Below are positions 53,138 to 61,985 of a DNA stretch of 64,000 bases, one piece after another; positions within the stretch are counted from its first letter, which is position 1, and every line of letters begins with the position of its first letter. The stretch is from B25-G16 sp964549945. Its GTDB lineage: Bacteria; Desulfobacterota; DSM-4660; Desulfatiglandales; B25-G16. The notes below the pieces were generated by a model. The model saw nothing but the letters and a program-made list of their open reading frames with translations. It made no database searches and was not told where the DNA came from. The stretch lies in contig CAZJXD010000003.1 in the NCBI GenBank assembly GCA_964549945.1, positions 66,709-130,708 on the forward strand, given 5' to 3'. The translations under genes and the position numbers were made by a program.

Positions 53138-54132
53138 CCCATGCCGAGCTTTTCCCTCACCCTACGGGTAATATCGCTCATCACGTCCGGATGCTCGGTC
53201 AAGAACCTCCTGGTATTCTCCCTGCCCTGACCGATCCTCTCCTCGTTAAATGAGTACCAGGCGCCGGATTTCTCAACGACATCGAGATCCACTCCGAGAT
53301 CGAGCAGGTCACCCTCCTTTGATATCCCAGTGCCGTAGATGATGTCGAACTCGGCAGTCCTAAAGGGAGGGGCAACCTTGTTTTTCACCACCTTCACCCT
53401 GGTCCTGTTCCCGATTGCCTTGTCCCCCTCTTGTATGGAGGCGATCCTCCGTATGTCGAGGCGCTGGGTTGCGTAGAACTTTAGCGCATTCCCGCCTGAG
53501 GTAGTTTCAGGGTTTCCGAAAAATACGCCCACCCTCATCCTGATCTGGTTCGTGAAGATCACGCATGTCATCGATCGGTTGATGGTGGCAGCCAGCTTCC
53601 TGAGGGCCTTGGACATCAGTCGAGCCTGGAGTCCCACCTGCTGGTCTCCCATCTCCCCCTCAATCTCCGCCCGTGGGACAAGGGCCGCAACGGAGTCGAT
53701 CACCAAGACATCCATGGCACCGCTTCTGACCAGGATCTCCGCAATATCCAGGGCCTGCTCACCATTATCGGGTTGTGAGACGAGGAGCTCATCGACATTC
53801 ACACCTAATCTCCTGGCATAGGTCAGATCAAGGGCATGCTCAGCGTCGATAAATGCGGCCATTCCATCCCGTGCCTGGGCCTCTGCGATGATGTGGAGTG
53901 CCAGGGTGGTTTTTCCCGAGGCCTCCGGCCCGAATATCTCAACCACCCTCCCCCGGGGCACGCCACCGAGACCAAGGGCATGGTCCAGGGCGAGCGATCC
54001 TGTGGAGATGACCGGGATATCTACCACAGCTCCGTCGTGCCCCATCTTCATGATGGAGCCCCTTCCAAACTGCTTTTCGATCTGGCTGATTGCGAGGCCC
54101 ACTGACTTTTCCTTTTCCTTATCTATTGCCAT
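53101..54132 (-). CDS. recA: Recombinase RecA
   Basis: 343 residues, full length. Walker A GPEASGKTTLALH, Walker B VLVIDSVAALVP, and the loop segments GNALKFYATQRLDIRR and FTNQIRMRVGVFFGNPETT are unmistakable. AAGGGGG precedes the ATG. The last 12 codons lie in the 55-bp sequence repeated across the scaffold gap. Gene order pgpA, cinA, thpR, recA on one strand is a usual set; recX is not seen downstream. Confidence 0.99.
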   Translation of the reverse strand: MAIDKEKEKSVGLAISQIEKQFGRGSIMKMGHDGAVVDIPVISTGSLALDHALGLGGVPRGRVVEIFGPEASGKTTLALHIIAEAQARDGMAAFIDAEHALDLTYARRLGVNVDELLVSQPDNGEQALDIAEILVRSGAMDVLVIDSVAALVPRAEIEGEMGDQQVGLQARLMSKALRKLAATINRSMTCVIFTNQIRMRVGVFFGNPETTSGGNALKFYATQRLDIRRIASIQEGDKAIGNRTRVKVVKNKVAPPFRTAEFDIIYGTGISKEGDLLDLGVDLDVVEKSGAWYSFNEERIGQGRENTRRFLTEHPDVMSDITRRVREKLGMGEKADTPQAETQ

Positions 54133-54159
54133 GATAATCCCCCTTGTAACGACACCTGA

Positions 54160-54732
54160 TTAATCCCCGATCAATGGCCACGAGGCCATTTTCGTATACA
54201 CAGGGCCGCTTGGCTTAAGGTCGCTCTTGAAGAGCACGAGTTCATCGAGAGAGCATAGCTCACTGGTAATACCATGGTACCTGTCGAGGATCCCTTTGAG
54301 CTCTTCATCGTCATCCAGCCGATCCTTAAAACGGCCAAGCGTGAGATGTGCCCGAAACGGCCTTTTTTCCTCCCGCAGGCCAAATACCTTGAGCGCGTCC
54401 TGGAGCTCATCCCTCAGCCTTGACAGCCCCTCGATATCTCCATCAAGGCCCGCCCAGAGAACCCGTGGCCTCCTCGAGTTGGGGAATAGGCCCACCCCAT
54501 TGAGCCTTGCTTTAAACCCGGCAAATCCCTTTACCGCGGCGCCTACCCTTTCCTTCAGATCTTCTACTACGTTTTCGTCTACCGATCCAAGAAAAACGAT
54601 CGTGAGGTGGATATTTTCCTCTCGTACCCACCGTGCCGGGAGCCTTGATTTCCTCAATCCCCCGGAGATCTCCCCGATCTGCTCTCGAATCTCCGGTGGT
54701 AGCTCAAATGCCAGGAATGAACGGATACCCAT
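54160..54732 (-). CDS. thpR: RNA 2',3'-cyclic phosphodiesterase (ThpR/LigT)
   Basis: 190 residues of the 2H phosphoesterase family: the two HxTx motifs are NIHLTIVFLG near 42 and RAHLTLGRFK near 128. It opens 2',3'-cyclic phosphates at RNA ends. It overlaps the end of cinA by about 29 bases and is 27 bases from recA. Confidence 0.93.
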   Translation of the reverse strand: MGIRSFLAFELPPEIREQIGEISGGLRKSRLPARWVREENIHLTIVFLGSVDENVVEDLKERVGAAVKGFAGFKARLNGVGLFPNSRRPRVLWAGLDGDIEGLSRLRDELQDALKVFGLREEKRPFRAHLTLGRFKDRLDDDEELKGILDRYHGITSELCSLDELVLFKSDLKPSGPVYTKMASWPLIGD

Positions 54733-55960
54733 CGAGATATCTCCTCACCCAATCAAGGGCCATTTCAGATGTATTTACCTTGACCTTATCCCTCTCTCCT
54801 GAAAAGCGATAGCGCGCGGAGTAGGTCTTGCCATCGGCGGAAAGGCCGATATACACGGTGCCCACCGGTTTGTCATCGGTGCCTCCCTCAGGGCCGGCGA
54901 TCCCTGTTACCGCAAGTCCTATATAGGTGTGAGCGGTACCCTTGATTCCCTCGGCCATCTCCCTCACGGTCTGGTCGCTTACCGCGCCATAGGAGTTGAG
55001 GGTTTCCTGTTTTACCCCCAGCATCTCAACCTTTGATCTATTGCTGTACACAGTGGCGCCCCTGTCAAAGTAAAGGGAACTTCCCGGTATTGAGGTAATC
55101 CTGTGGCAAATGAGGCCGCCCGTGCACGATTCGGCAATAGATAGGGTCATCTTCCTCTCTTTGAGCAACTCTCCCACGACTGCTTCCATGGTTTGCTCAT
55201 CCGATGCAAAGACATAGGATCCCAGGAGATGCCGTATTTCCTCCTCCGCCCTTTTTAATTCCCTCTCAATCTGTACATCCCTTTTGCCTCGAACCGTAAT
55301 GGTGATATGGCTCTCGGGGAAGGAGGGATAGAAGCCGAAGATCACCCTATTCAGTTTATCGCTCAGCCCTATGAAGACATCTGCGATATGGGATTCGCCC
55401 ATTCCGTAGACCTTGAGCAATCGGTGATGGGGGATCGAACTTGGCCTGTATTTCTGGAGGATATCGGGAATAACGGCCCTGTTCATGAGTTCCCTCATCT
55501 GTTCAGGCACCCCTGGCAGGAAATAGAGGTGGTGACTGCCTCTGGAGATCGAAAACCCGCACATCTCCCTCTTGGGGTCTAGAATCCTGGCACCCTTGGG
55601 AAGCCAGGCCAATTTCTCCAGAGAGGGGGACCAGGAGAGGCCCAACCTTTCCATGCTTTCCTTTATATGAGCGAGAAGGCCTTGGTCAAGCTCAAGGGGC
55701 CTCTTAAAGGTATGGGATACGGTCTCGGTGGTTCGATCATCCTCGGTGGGGCCCAATCCGCCGGTTACGATGACGAAATGAGATTTTTTCACCGCTGCCC
55801 TTAAGGCGGAGGATATTGAATCGCAGTTGTCGCCGACTGCCCTGATTTCATTGACTTCAAGCCCGCAGGATAAGAGACAGCCCGACGCATACCAGCCATT
55901 GAGGTCTCTGGTCTTGCCCGAAATCAGTTCATCGCCGATGATTATGATCTCCGTGGCCAT
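54704..55960 (-). CDS. cinA: CinA-family competence/damage-inducible protein
   Basis: 418 residues from the ATG at 55960; the frame opens at 55999 but that lead is not typical. The N-terminal MoaB/MogA-like domain starts ATEIIIIGDELISGKTRD and contains TGGLGPTEDDRTTE. The C-terminal nicotinamide-nucleotide amidase domain has SIAESCTGGLICHRIT and VTGIAGPEGGTDDKPVGTVYIG. It recycles pyridine nucleotides. Second gene of the pgpA-cinA-thpR-recA run. Confidence 0.95.
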   Translation of the reverse strand: MATEIIIIGDELISGKTRDLNGWYASGCLLSCGLEVNEIRAVGDNCDSISSALRAAVKKSHFVIVTGGLGPTEDDRTTETVSHTFKRPLELDQGLLAHIKESMERLGLSWSPSLEKLAWLPKGARILDPKREMCGFSISRGSHHLYFLPGVPEQMRELMNRAVIPDILQKYRPSSIPHHRLLKVYGMGESHIADVFIGLSDKLNRVIFGFYPSFPESHITITVRGKRDVQIERELKRAEEEIRHLLGSYVFASDEQTMEAVVGELLKERKMTLSIAESCTGGLICHRITSIPGSSLYFDRGATVYSNRSKVEMLGVKQETLNSYGAVSDQTVREMAEGIKGTAHTYIGLAVTGIAGPEGGTDDKPVGTVYIGLSADGKTYSARYRFSGERDKVKVNTSEMALDWVRRYLDGYPFIPGI

Positions 55961-56018
55961 GGTTTCTTCAGCGTTACACATATGAGGTACGATAACCATC
56001 TACGCACCCTCTACCCCA

Positions 56019-56531
56019 TCAAGACACTGCATATAAAACCAACCATACACATACAAAGGCATACGCACTGGCAACGAGGTCGTCGAGTACAATCCCAAGA
56101 CCGCCCGTAGTGATTCGCTCTATTCTCTTTATTGGAGGTGGTTTTAGGACATCAAAGAATCGGAATAGGCAGAAACCTGCTATTAGAGCGAGCCATGTGA
56201 GAGGGAAGAAGATAGTGGTGAGCAAAAATCCGGCAACCTCATCAATAACTATCTCCCTCGCATCACCCCTCCCCAAGATACATTGGGCCCTCCATGATGA
56301 CCAGATTGCCAGGCCCACGATTATCGCTATGGCCATGATCTTGTACCCGGTGCCCATTGTTACGATAGCGAAATACAGCGGCAGTGCCCCTAATGTGCCG
56401 AAGGTACCGGGCATTCCGGGAAACAGGCCTGCGCCAAACCAGATGGAAAGAACCAGGGCAACCTTGTCCGCAGGGCGAACCCCTTTGAGTGCCTTTACCG
56501 CTTCTAGGCTATCAGATTGAGCCAGAGACAT
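56019..56531 (-). CDS. pgpA: Phosphatidylglycerophosphatase A
   Basis: 170 residues from the ATG at 56531; a GTG at 56543 is the longer option. Membrane enzyme removing phosphate from phosphatidylglycerophosphate. Seen: GAGLFPGMPGTFGTLGALPLYF, then EIVIDEVAGFLLT and LCFRFFDVLKPPPIKRIE-type segments, with the conserved Asp and Glu. About four membrane helices. Just upstream of cinA. Confidence 0.93.
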   Translation of the reverse strand: MSLAQSDSLEAVKALKGVRPADKVALVLSIWFGAGLFPGMPGTFGTLGALPLYFAIVTMGTGYKIMAIAIIVGLAIWSSWRAQCILGRGDAREIVIDEVAGFLLTTIFFPLTWLALIAGFCLFRFFDVLKPPPIKRIERITTGGLGIVLDDLVASAYAFVCVWLVLYAVS

Positions 56532-56691
56532 CAAGCAAAACACACCTTAAAGGGTTAATCCCCTTTGATTTCACAGGGGACGGGAGAACACTCGTATCGT
56601 TACCAGAACAATGGCGAGCAAGTCAAAGCTTATTCCCCGGGTATGGGTGATTCTCGCCTGAGGCCTTTTTCCCCGAGAATGGTCTTTGGGC

Positions 56692-57879
56692 CTACAGGTC
56701 CTCCTGGGCTTGGGCCTTCACCAAAGCCCGGAACTGCTTGAGAATGAGCGGGTGGAAGATTTCTCCTGCCTTGCGATCCATCCAATTGATCGCATCGGTC
56801 AGGGACAGGGCCTTTCGCTTTGGACGGTTCCGCCGGAGGTTATCGTAGGAATTGGTGATGAAGGTGATCATGCTCGCCATGTTCAGCTGCCTGGGGCTTT
56901 CCTGCTTTGGGTAACCCCCACCGTTGTACTGGAGATGGTGCTCATAGGCGACGATGGGCACGAGATCTGGCACTCCAGGTGAAGACAACAGTATCTCAGC
57001 ACCGCGAATGGGGTGTACATACTGGAGTTTCTTCTCGTTCAGGGTGAGGGTCGAGGTCTTGGTCAGCGATACCGAGGGGGATGAGTGGAGGCCGATATCG
57101 TGGAGCAGGCCGGCGAGGCCCACCTCCAGAATAGTCTCCTCATTGAGCTCGAGCATCCGGGCGAGCGCCATGGACAAGGCCGAGACGTTAATGGCGTGTA
57201 TGTATGGGTCGGGATCGCTGCTTCTCCGGAGAATAAGCATTTTAACGGGCATCTCTCCGGCTGCCACCATTTTATAGACCGTCTCCGTGGTCTCCTTTGC
57301 CATGGTTACCTTGGCCTCGGAGAGCGGCCCCTCGAGATCCGTGAACATATCCTTGAGCTGACCGGTAAAGGAGAACGCGGATTGACCGGCAGTTTGGAGG
57401 GCACTGGCGACCTCCTCGTGGGAAAACTGAGCCCCGGTATCGTAAGGGAGGCTGCCGGCAAGCATATGGGGCAGTGCTTCCTGGTTTTTGGAGATGATCA
57501 GATCTGCATCGCTTGGATTTTTCAAGAGGGGAAGCAAGAGCCTCAGAAAGCGAATGAATTCCTCCGAGGTGAGGCCGCGGCGAAAGGTGATTCGCTGGAG
57601 CTTCATGTCCTCCATGCGCCTAATGAACTGTGAGAGGGTATTGCTCAGCTCCGGAAGAGGGGTATTCTCCGTAACTATCTCACCACCGATAAATATGAGC
57701 GAGAGGGTGGATCGCTGTTCCAGGAATTTGCTCACCCTTTGAAAGAAGCCTCTGACCTTTTTCTCGGTTTCCGGGTGATCCTCGGGATAGAGGGAAAGGG
57801 CGCGGAGGCTCCCAACAAAGCTCACGCAGAGGTCTCGGTAGAACCCATAGAGCTTTTCATCTTTCGCCTGCGCGGTCAT
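56692..57879 (-). CDS. HD-GYP domain protein with N-terminal helical domain shared with its neighbour
   Basis: 395 residues from the ATG at 57879 with GAGAGG 6 bases ahead; an in-frame GTG at 57897 is the longer option. The N-terminal half (about 10-130) has the same plan as the start of the HEAT protein upstream (Y...HPETEKKV, IFIGGEIV, LTSEEFIRFLRLLLPL). The C-terminal half is HD-GYP: LLHDIGLHS, HPIRGAEIL, YEHHLQYNGGGYP, so a cyclic-di-GMP phosphodiesterase or a receptor derived from one. It begins where the HEAT gene stops, so the two are coupled. Confidence 0.85.
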   Translation of the reverse strand: MTAQAKDEKLYGFYRDLCVSFVGSLRALSLYPEDHPETEKKVRGFFQRVSKFLEQRSTLSLIFIGGEIVTENTPLPELSNTLSQFIRRMEDMKLQRITFRRGLTSEEFIRFLRLLLPLLKNPSDADLIISKNQEALPHMLAGSLPYDTGAQFSHEEVASALQTAGQSAFSFTGQLKDMFTDLEGPLSEAKVTMAKETTETVYKMVAAGEMPVKMLILRRSSDPDPYIHAINVSALSMALARMLELNEETILEVGLAGLLHDIGLHSSPSVSLTKTSTLTLNEKKLQYVHPIRGAEILLSSPGVPDLVPIVAYEHHLQYNGGGYPKQESPRQLNMASMITFITNSYDNLRRNRPKRKALSLTDAINWMDRKAGEIFHPLILKQFRALVKAQAQEDL

Positions 57880-57896
57880 GAGCATCCTCTCATGCA

Positions 57897-59945
57897 CTAT
57901 AGAAGTTCCTGGCAGAGCTTTCTAAGCTCCCCCGGCCCCTTGTCAACAACCTGTTGCAGGGCGTTCCTTGCCTCAGCCGTGCCGATCTCTGCCAAGGCCT
58001 TGACAGCGGCGATTTGCTGTTCTTTCAGCTTTTTGGTTTTTAAAAGCGTTTTGTGTAGGGCTATCTCGGTTAAACGAGGCACCATGGGTTCTGCATGCAG
58101 ATGCCCGATGGTGGCGATTGCCTTGAGGCGAATATCGCCGTCCTTGTGCCCCAATAAGTTTTCCACGAAAGGGGCAAGTTTGAGATCTTTGGATAAAGAG
58201 ACCAGTGTGAGAAGCCGGGGGAGCATGCGGTCCGGGGCTCCCCTCAATTTGCTGCTTAAAAGGCTGCCGAGGCCTGGACCCAGTGTCGCCAGGGTGGTCG
58301 AGATCCAATGGGCTTGAGGGCTGTCTCCATCCTTCAGCTCCCCCAGGAGATCAATGAGAAGCGATCCTGCTTTGTCCTGATAGAGCTGACAGATGGCATC
58401 GACGACCGAGGTCTCCTTTGGCTCGTAGGTTCGGCATTTCCCTAAGAGCTGCTGAAGCAGTTCACGGACCTGTTCGACGGTAAAGAGGGAGTTCATGGTG
58501 TTTCTCACCAGCTCTTCCTGAGGATGGTCAGCAAGGGCGAGGTATAATGCCCGCAACGTGTTGCCAACGCTCTGATAGGAACCCTCGGTGAAATGGTACC
58601 GCAGGATTTCCCCAAGGCCCTCAAGGAGCGAGGGAAGGAAGGCCTCTGCCCGAGAGATCCCTACCTGACCGATGAGATCGACGATAAGCTTTGCCTTTGC
58701 TCGCTTTAATTCTTCGGGCGTGAGGGTTTTAAGCAGATGGGCCATCTCCTCCTCTTCCTTTACGGGTAATTCCATCTGGATAGAGGTGGCAAGGGCCTCG
58801 ATCTCCTGGTGATACTGTTTGTTTAATTCCTCTGATTCTTGCTTCTGGATAAGGAGCTGTTCCAATTGCTGCCAGTTTGCCAGAGGATCGGATTCTCCCC
58901 TCTCAGTAGCGCGGTGCATCTCCTGCTGGATCAGTGTCAAGAGCACGCTCGGTTCGCGGTACTTGGCAAGGGAGCGGGTGAAAAGGTTGTGAAAGGATCG
59001 CGACTTTACCCCAGAAGCCTTTACGGCGTCACCGAGCAGGTGTATGAGCTGTGCGTCGGGCAGCGCCTGAATAATTTCATGGATGACGTCATTGTCCTGA
59101 TCCCTCACCTCTTCCGGCGCGATGGATCCGAGTATCTCCACCCTGAGGTCTGACTCTAGCGAGTCGAGTACGGTTGTTACCTTTTGTGCGAAGAGTTTCC
59201 GTCTTATCGGTGCCAATCCAGAGAGTATTTCGCCTATGTTCTGGATGAAGTTCCCCAAAAGCGTACCCCGATGGGCGACGCTGACTCCCTTGGTCTCATC
59301 CTTCATCTCGCTGTCTAATTGGGTAAGGAGCTTCTTCAATTCCTCTACATCCTCGCATACACTCGCGAGTTTATTGGTTTGCTCTTGGTCAAGTCTCTGG
59401 GCCCCTGCTCCAGCAGGCTGGAGGATCAGCTGTCGCCAGACTCCCGCCTCATCGCTCAGGGCGGTGAGCTGAGTGGCAGCTGTCTGAACCGCTGAGAATA
59501 CGGCATAGTCCAGAAGGCCGATCCTCACATGTCCGATATTCTCGCGAGTGAGCGCGGAGAGCACCTCGTCCCCCTGTCCCTGGCGTGCGCCTGCGAGAAG
59601 CTCAACAAGAGAGCCAAGCTCTTCAGCGGTGAGCTCCTTCTCGAGCAATAATTGTGAGATCCTCAAAAAGTGGAAAAAGGTGAGGAACTTCTGGATGTGA
59701 GGCTCTTTTGCCTTGTAAAAGGCACCTTCAAAGTAAAGGACATCCCTGGCGCAGCCCAGGAAAAGGAAATCGAGATCGCCCAGTGCACCCTTGAACTTCC
59801 TCTGAAGTTCGGCGATGTGCTTGTTGAGGATATCATGGCCGCTTGAGTAGAGGCGGGCGCTATTGATGGCACGCATGAATGCAATGGTGAACTCACTCAC
59901 ACTGCCGGGCACGGGAGCTTGTACTGAGGGCTCGGCTGTTGGCAT
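57897..59945 (-). CDS. Large HEAT-repeat-type protein, partner of the HD-GYP protein
   Basis: About 682 residues from an ATG at 59945 (the frame opens at 60050; neither has a clear ribosome-binding site). The first 130 residues match in plan the start of the HD-GYP protein. The rest is almost wholly helical, ending in HEAT-like repeats (DGDIRLKAIATIGHLHAEPM, QIAAVKALAEIGTAEARNAL). No enzyme motif. Probably a protein-protein scaffold that works with the HD-GYP protein. Its stop shares a base with the next gene's GTG. Confidence 0.75.
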   Translation of the reverse strand: MPTAEPSVQAPVPGSVSEFTIAFMRAINSARLYSSGHDILNKHIAELQRKFKGALGDLDFLFLGCARDVLYFEGAFYKAKEPHIQKFLTFFHFLRISQLLLEKELTAEELGSLVELLAGARQGQGDEVLSALTRENIGHVRIGLLDYAVFSAVQTAATQLTALSDEAGVWRQLILQPAGAGAQRLDQEQTNKLASVCEDVEELKKLLTQLDSEMKDETKGVSVAHRGTLLGNFIQNIGEILSGLAPIRRKLFAQKVTTVLDSLESDLRVEILGSIAPEEVRDQDNDVIHEIIQALPDAQLIHLLGDAVKASGVKSRSFHNLFTRSLAKYREPSVLLTLIQQEMHRATERGESDPLANWQQLEQLLIQKQESEELNKQYHQEIEALATSIQMELPVKEEEEMAHLLKTLTPEELKRAKAKLIVDLIGQVGISRAEAFLPSLLEGLGEILRYHFTEGSYQSVGNTLRALYLALADHPQEELVRNTMNSLFTVEQVRELLQQLLGKCRTYEPKETSVVDAICQLYQDKAGSLLIDLLGELKDGDSPQAHWISTTLATLGPGLGSLLSSKLRGAPDRMLPRLLTLVSLSKDLKLAPFVENLLGHKDGDIRLKAIATIGHLHAEPMVPRLTEIALHKTLLKTKKLKEQQIAAVKALAEIGTAEARNALQQVVDKGPGELRKLCQELL

Positions 59946-60183
59946 TGTTATGAAAGCAATGGGGGTTGTTGTCCAGGTGAGGGAAGTATATGGGAAAGGG
60001 CGATATGTGTCAATGGAAAAGGGGTTAGGTGGTTGCGATGTGACTCTCATGGATTATCTTTAGATAAACACTGGATGATTATTAATTGACTTATTGACTG
60101 GCTAATGCGAGATATTTTCCCTTGCACTTGATCGGTAAAAATAGTCTAACAAAAGAAAATCTGTAGATGAGCGAGGAGGCTTT

Positions 60184-60507
60184 ATGAAAGGAAGAACCTT
60201 TGCCCTCATTTTCGTGCTTGTAGGCATTTTCCTGCTCAGCACTGCGAACGATGGGATCTCGGGGGCTGATGAGAGAACGGTAAAGTTAATGGTTCCCAAC
60301 CTTCCCAGCGGGGGATGAGGTGCTCCGCAGGACAGGATAAGGTCTATCCTGGAGAGTATTGATGGATTGGTGAAATACAGCCTCAATCCCCTGTCTTTTT
60401 CGATAACGGTGAGCTTTGATGCCAAGAAGGTGAGCGTTGAGCAGATTGTGGAGAAGCTCACAAAAGGAGGATATCCCGTTTCAGGAGAACCTCAGTTGAT
60501 GGAGTGA
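60184..60507 (+). CDS. Exported selenoprotein with heavy-metal-associated (HMA) fold, UGA at codon 45
   Basis: 107 residues if the UGA at 60316-60318 is read as Sec. ATG at 60184 has GAGGAGG 5 bases ahead. Residues 1-27 form a signal peptide (ALIFVLVGIFLLSTA). The rest is an HMA/MerP-like fold: TVKLMVPNLPSGG-U-GAPQDRIRSILESIDGL, then SITVSFDAKKVSVEQIVEKL. In the usual GMTCxxC metal motif the first Cys is Ser43-equivalent here and the second Cys is Sec45. A strong SECIS hairpin follows at the right distance, and the frame stays open and HMA-like to the stop at 60507. Normal ORF calling cuts it at the UGA. Likely a periplasmic metal or redox protein; the organism has its own Sec-type selD. Confidence 0.88.
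60316..60351 (+). promoter_or_regulatory. UGA codon and bacterial SECIS hairpin of the HMA selenoprotein
   Basis: CAGGATA (60333-60339) pairs perfectly with TATCCTG (60345-60351) around the loop AGGTC. The loop GG lies 23-24 bases after the UGA; in E. coli fdhF a GG in an AGGTCT loop lies about 19-20 bases after. A lower CTC/GAG stem can extend it. It has the classic SelB-binding apical form. Confidence 0.85.
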
Positions 60508-60564
60508 CGTCGCTCGGCAGCAGGAAGGAGGCTTTCTCGCGTCGCTTCTCTGACAGCGCCTTGT

Positions 60565-60837
60565 TTACCCCCCGGCGATGATAAGCGTGATATGGAGCCT
60601 ATCTCCGTCGTTAACGCGCTTTGCGAGTTCCTCCGGATACGAGCTTTCCTGATTCACGTAGATATCGACGTAATTGAGCAATTTGCCGTTCTTGCCGAAT
60701 ATCTTCGGCTTCACCCCGGGAAACTGGCGCACCAAATCGTTGAGGCATTCGCCCACGGTGGCACCATTTACCTCGACTCTTGACTGTTTATTCGTCAAAT
60801 GACGCAGCGCCTGATGTATGTTTATCTCTATGCTCAT
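60565..60837 (-). CDS. MoaD/ThiS-family ubiquitin-like sulfur carrier
   Basis: 90 residues ending in the diagnostic ...LIIAGG, the di-glycine that is adenylated and thiocarboxylated. The fold fits MoaD (INIHQALRHLTNKQSRVEV, ECLNDLVRQFPGVKPKIF). With FdhD and MOSC genes in the same minus-strand run it most likely serves molybdopterin or tungsten cofactor, or other sulfur transfer. No moaE or moeB adjacent. Confidence 0.88.
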   Translation of the reverse strand: MSIEINIHQALRHLTNKQSRVEVNGATVGECLNDLVRQFPGVKPKIFGKNGKLLNYVDIYVNQESSYPEELAKRVNDGDRLHITLIIAGG

Positions 60838-60874
60838 ACCGCTTGATCTCTTTCTCTGCCAATAAAACCGCTCC

Positions 60875-61213
60875 CTACCCCTTGGCCTGTGGTTTTACCT
60901 CTTCTTCTATCCACTCCAGGTACTCTCGATTGCCGCCGATAACGGGCAAGGCGATTACCTCGGGTACCTCATAGCTGTGAAACTCCTTTACCAGTCGCAC
61001 CACTTCTTCCAGTTTCGATGCCCTCGTTTTCACGATGAGGAGGTGTTCCTGATCCGTTTCGAGCACCTCATGCCACCGAAATATCGAGGTGATATTAGGC
61101 GCTATGTTCACGCAGGCAGCCGCCCTGTGCTCAAGGAGCGCCTGGCCTACCTTGTGTGCCTCTTCACCTGTACCTGCGGTGATAAAGATGACCACATTTC
61201 CCTCATGTTCCAT
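60875..61213 (-). CDS. cutA: Divalent-cation tolerance protein CutA
   Basis: 112 residues, the normal length of the trimeric CutA1 protein. Seen: VVIFITAGTGEEAHKVGQALLEHRAAACVNI, HEVLETDQEHLLIVKTR and SYEVPEVIALPVIGGNREYLEWI, all hallmarks. The fold is PII-like; the role in metal tolerance is debated. It overlaps the end of fdhD by 11 bases. Confidence 0.95.
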   Translation of the reverse strand: MEHEGNVVIFITAGTGEEAHKVGQALLEHRAAACVNIAPNITSIFRWHEVLETDQEHLLIVKTRASKLEEVVRLVKEFHSYEVPEVIALPVIGGNREYLEWIEEEVKPQAKG

Positions 61214-61985
61214 CGGAAACTACCCTCCCGATATGGGTGTAGAGGTTCATTCGCCCCTCCCTGACGAAACCGACGAGGGTGACACCCAGGTCTTCTGCGA
61301 GCTCGATCCCTCTATTGGTGGGGGCTGATTTGGAGATAAGTATGGGAATGTTGCTCCTCACCACCTTGTGCACGATCTCCGAGGACACCCTTCCACTGGT
61401 AATCACTATATGATCATCGGTGGGGAGTTCCTTCAAGAGACATTCCCCAAAGACCTTATCGATTGCATTGTGTCTGCCAATGTCCTCATTTAAAACGAGG
61501 ATATGGCGCCTGTCACACAATGCAGCGCTATGAACCCCGCCCGTAGCCTCGAATACCTCAGATCGATGAACAAACTCCTCGATGAGGCTGAAGATCTCAA
61601 CCGGTGTTACGGTAAGTATGGATTCTACCACCTGGTGATCAACGGCGGGTGGAGAGATTCCCCTGCCCCCGCTTGAGCCTATGAGTCGCTTGAAGGTCGT
61701 ATCCTTAGCCGCCTTTCCGGGTTCCGCAGTCGCTATCTCTATTACGCCACTGTTTTCATCGAGCACTATCTCCTTGAGGTCCTCTTTTCCTTTTATGAGG
61801 CCCTCAGAGCAAAGAAAACCAACGGCGAGACATTCCAGTTTTTCCGGGGAGCAAAGGAGCGTCACCAGCTCTTTGTTGTCCAGGTGGATGGTAAGGGTAT
61901 GCTCTGCCACCACCGTATCTTTCATGCTTTTCGGCTTTCCCTTGCCCTTCTTGTATATGCGAACAATGGGTACGTTATCCAGCAT
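61203..61985 (-). CDS. fdhD: FdhD-type formate dehydrogenase accessory protein without the usual Cys loop
   Basis: 260 residues. FdhD/NarQ family throughout: EHTLTIHLDNKELVTLLCSP, AVGFLCSEGLI, GGVHSAALCDRRHILVLNEDIGRHNAIDKV. FdhD transfers sulfur to the molybdenum of formate dehydrogenase and usually has a CxxC (or a single Cys) loop near residue 105. Here that place (103-109) is GSSGGRG, with no Cys. It could work without sulfur transfer by this loop or use another Cys. Overlaps the MOSC gene by 11 bases; the organism's Sec proteins make a Sec-type formate dehydrogenase partner plausible. Confidence 0.9.
   Translation of the reverse strand: MLDNVPIVRIYKKGKGKPKSMKDTVVAEHTLTIHLDNKELVTLLCSPEKLECLAVGFLCSEGLIKGKEDLKEIVLDENSGVIEIATAEPGKAAKDTTFKRLIGSSGGRGISPPAVDHQVVESILTVTPVEIFSLIEEFVHRSEVFEATGGVHSAALCDRRHILVLNEDIGRHNAIDKVFGECLLKELPTDDHIVITSGRVSSEIVHKVVRSNIPILISKSAPTNRGIELAEDLGVTLVGFVREGRMNLYTHIGRVVSDGT

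Noticed and set aside
54227..54802. A 191-codon plus-strand frame opposite thpR and cinA
   Set aside because: Ser/Arg-rich shadow of the real genes with no ribosome-binding site.
60301..60507. The UGA in the HMA gene as a simple nonsense mutation
   Set aside because: The HMA-like frame stays intact after it, a SECIS hairpin follows at the right place, and the UGA falls exactly on a conserved Cys position.
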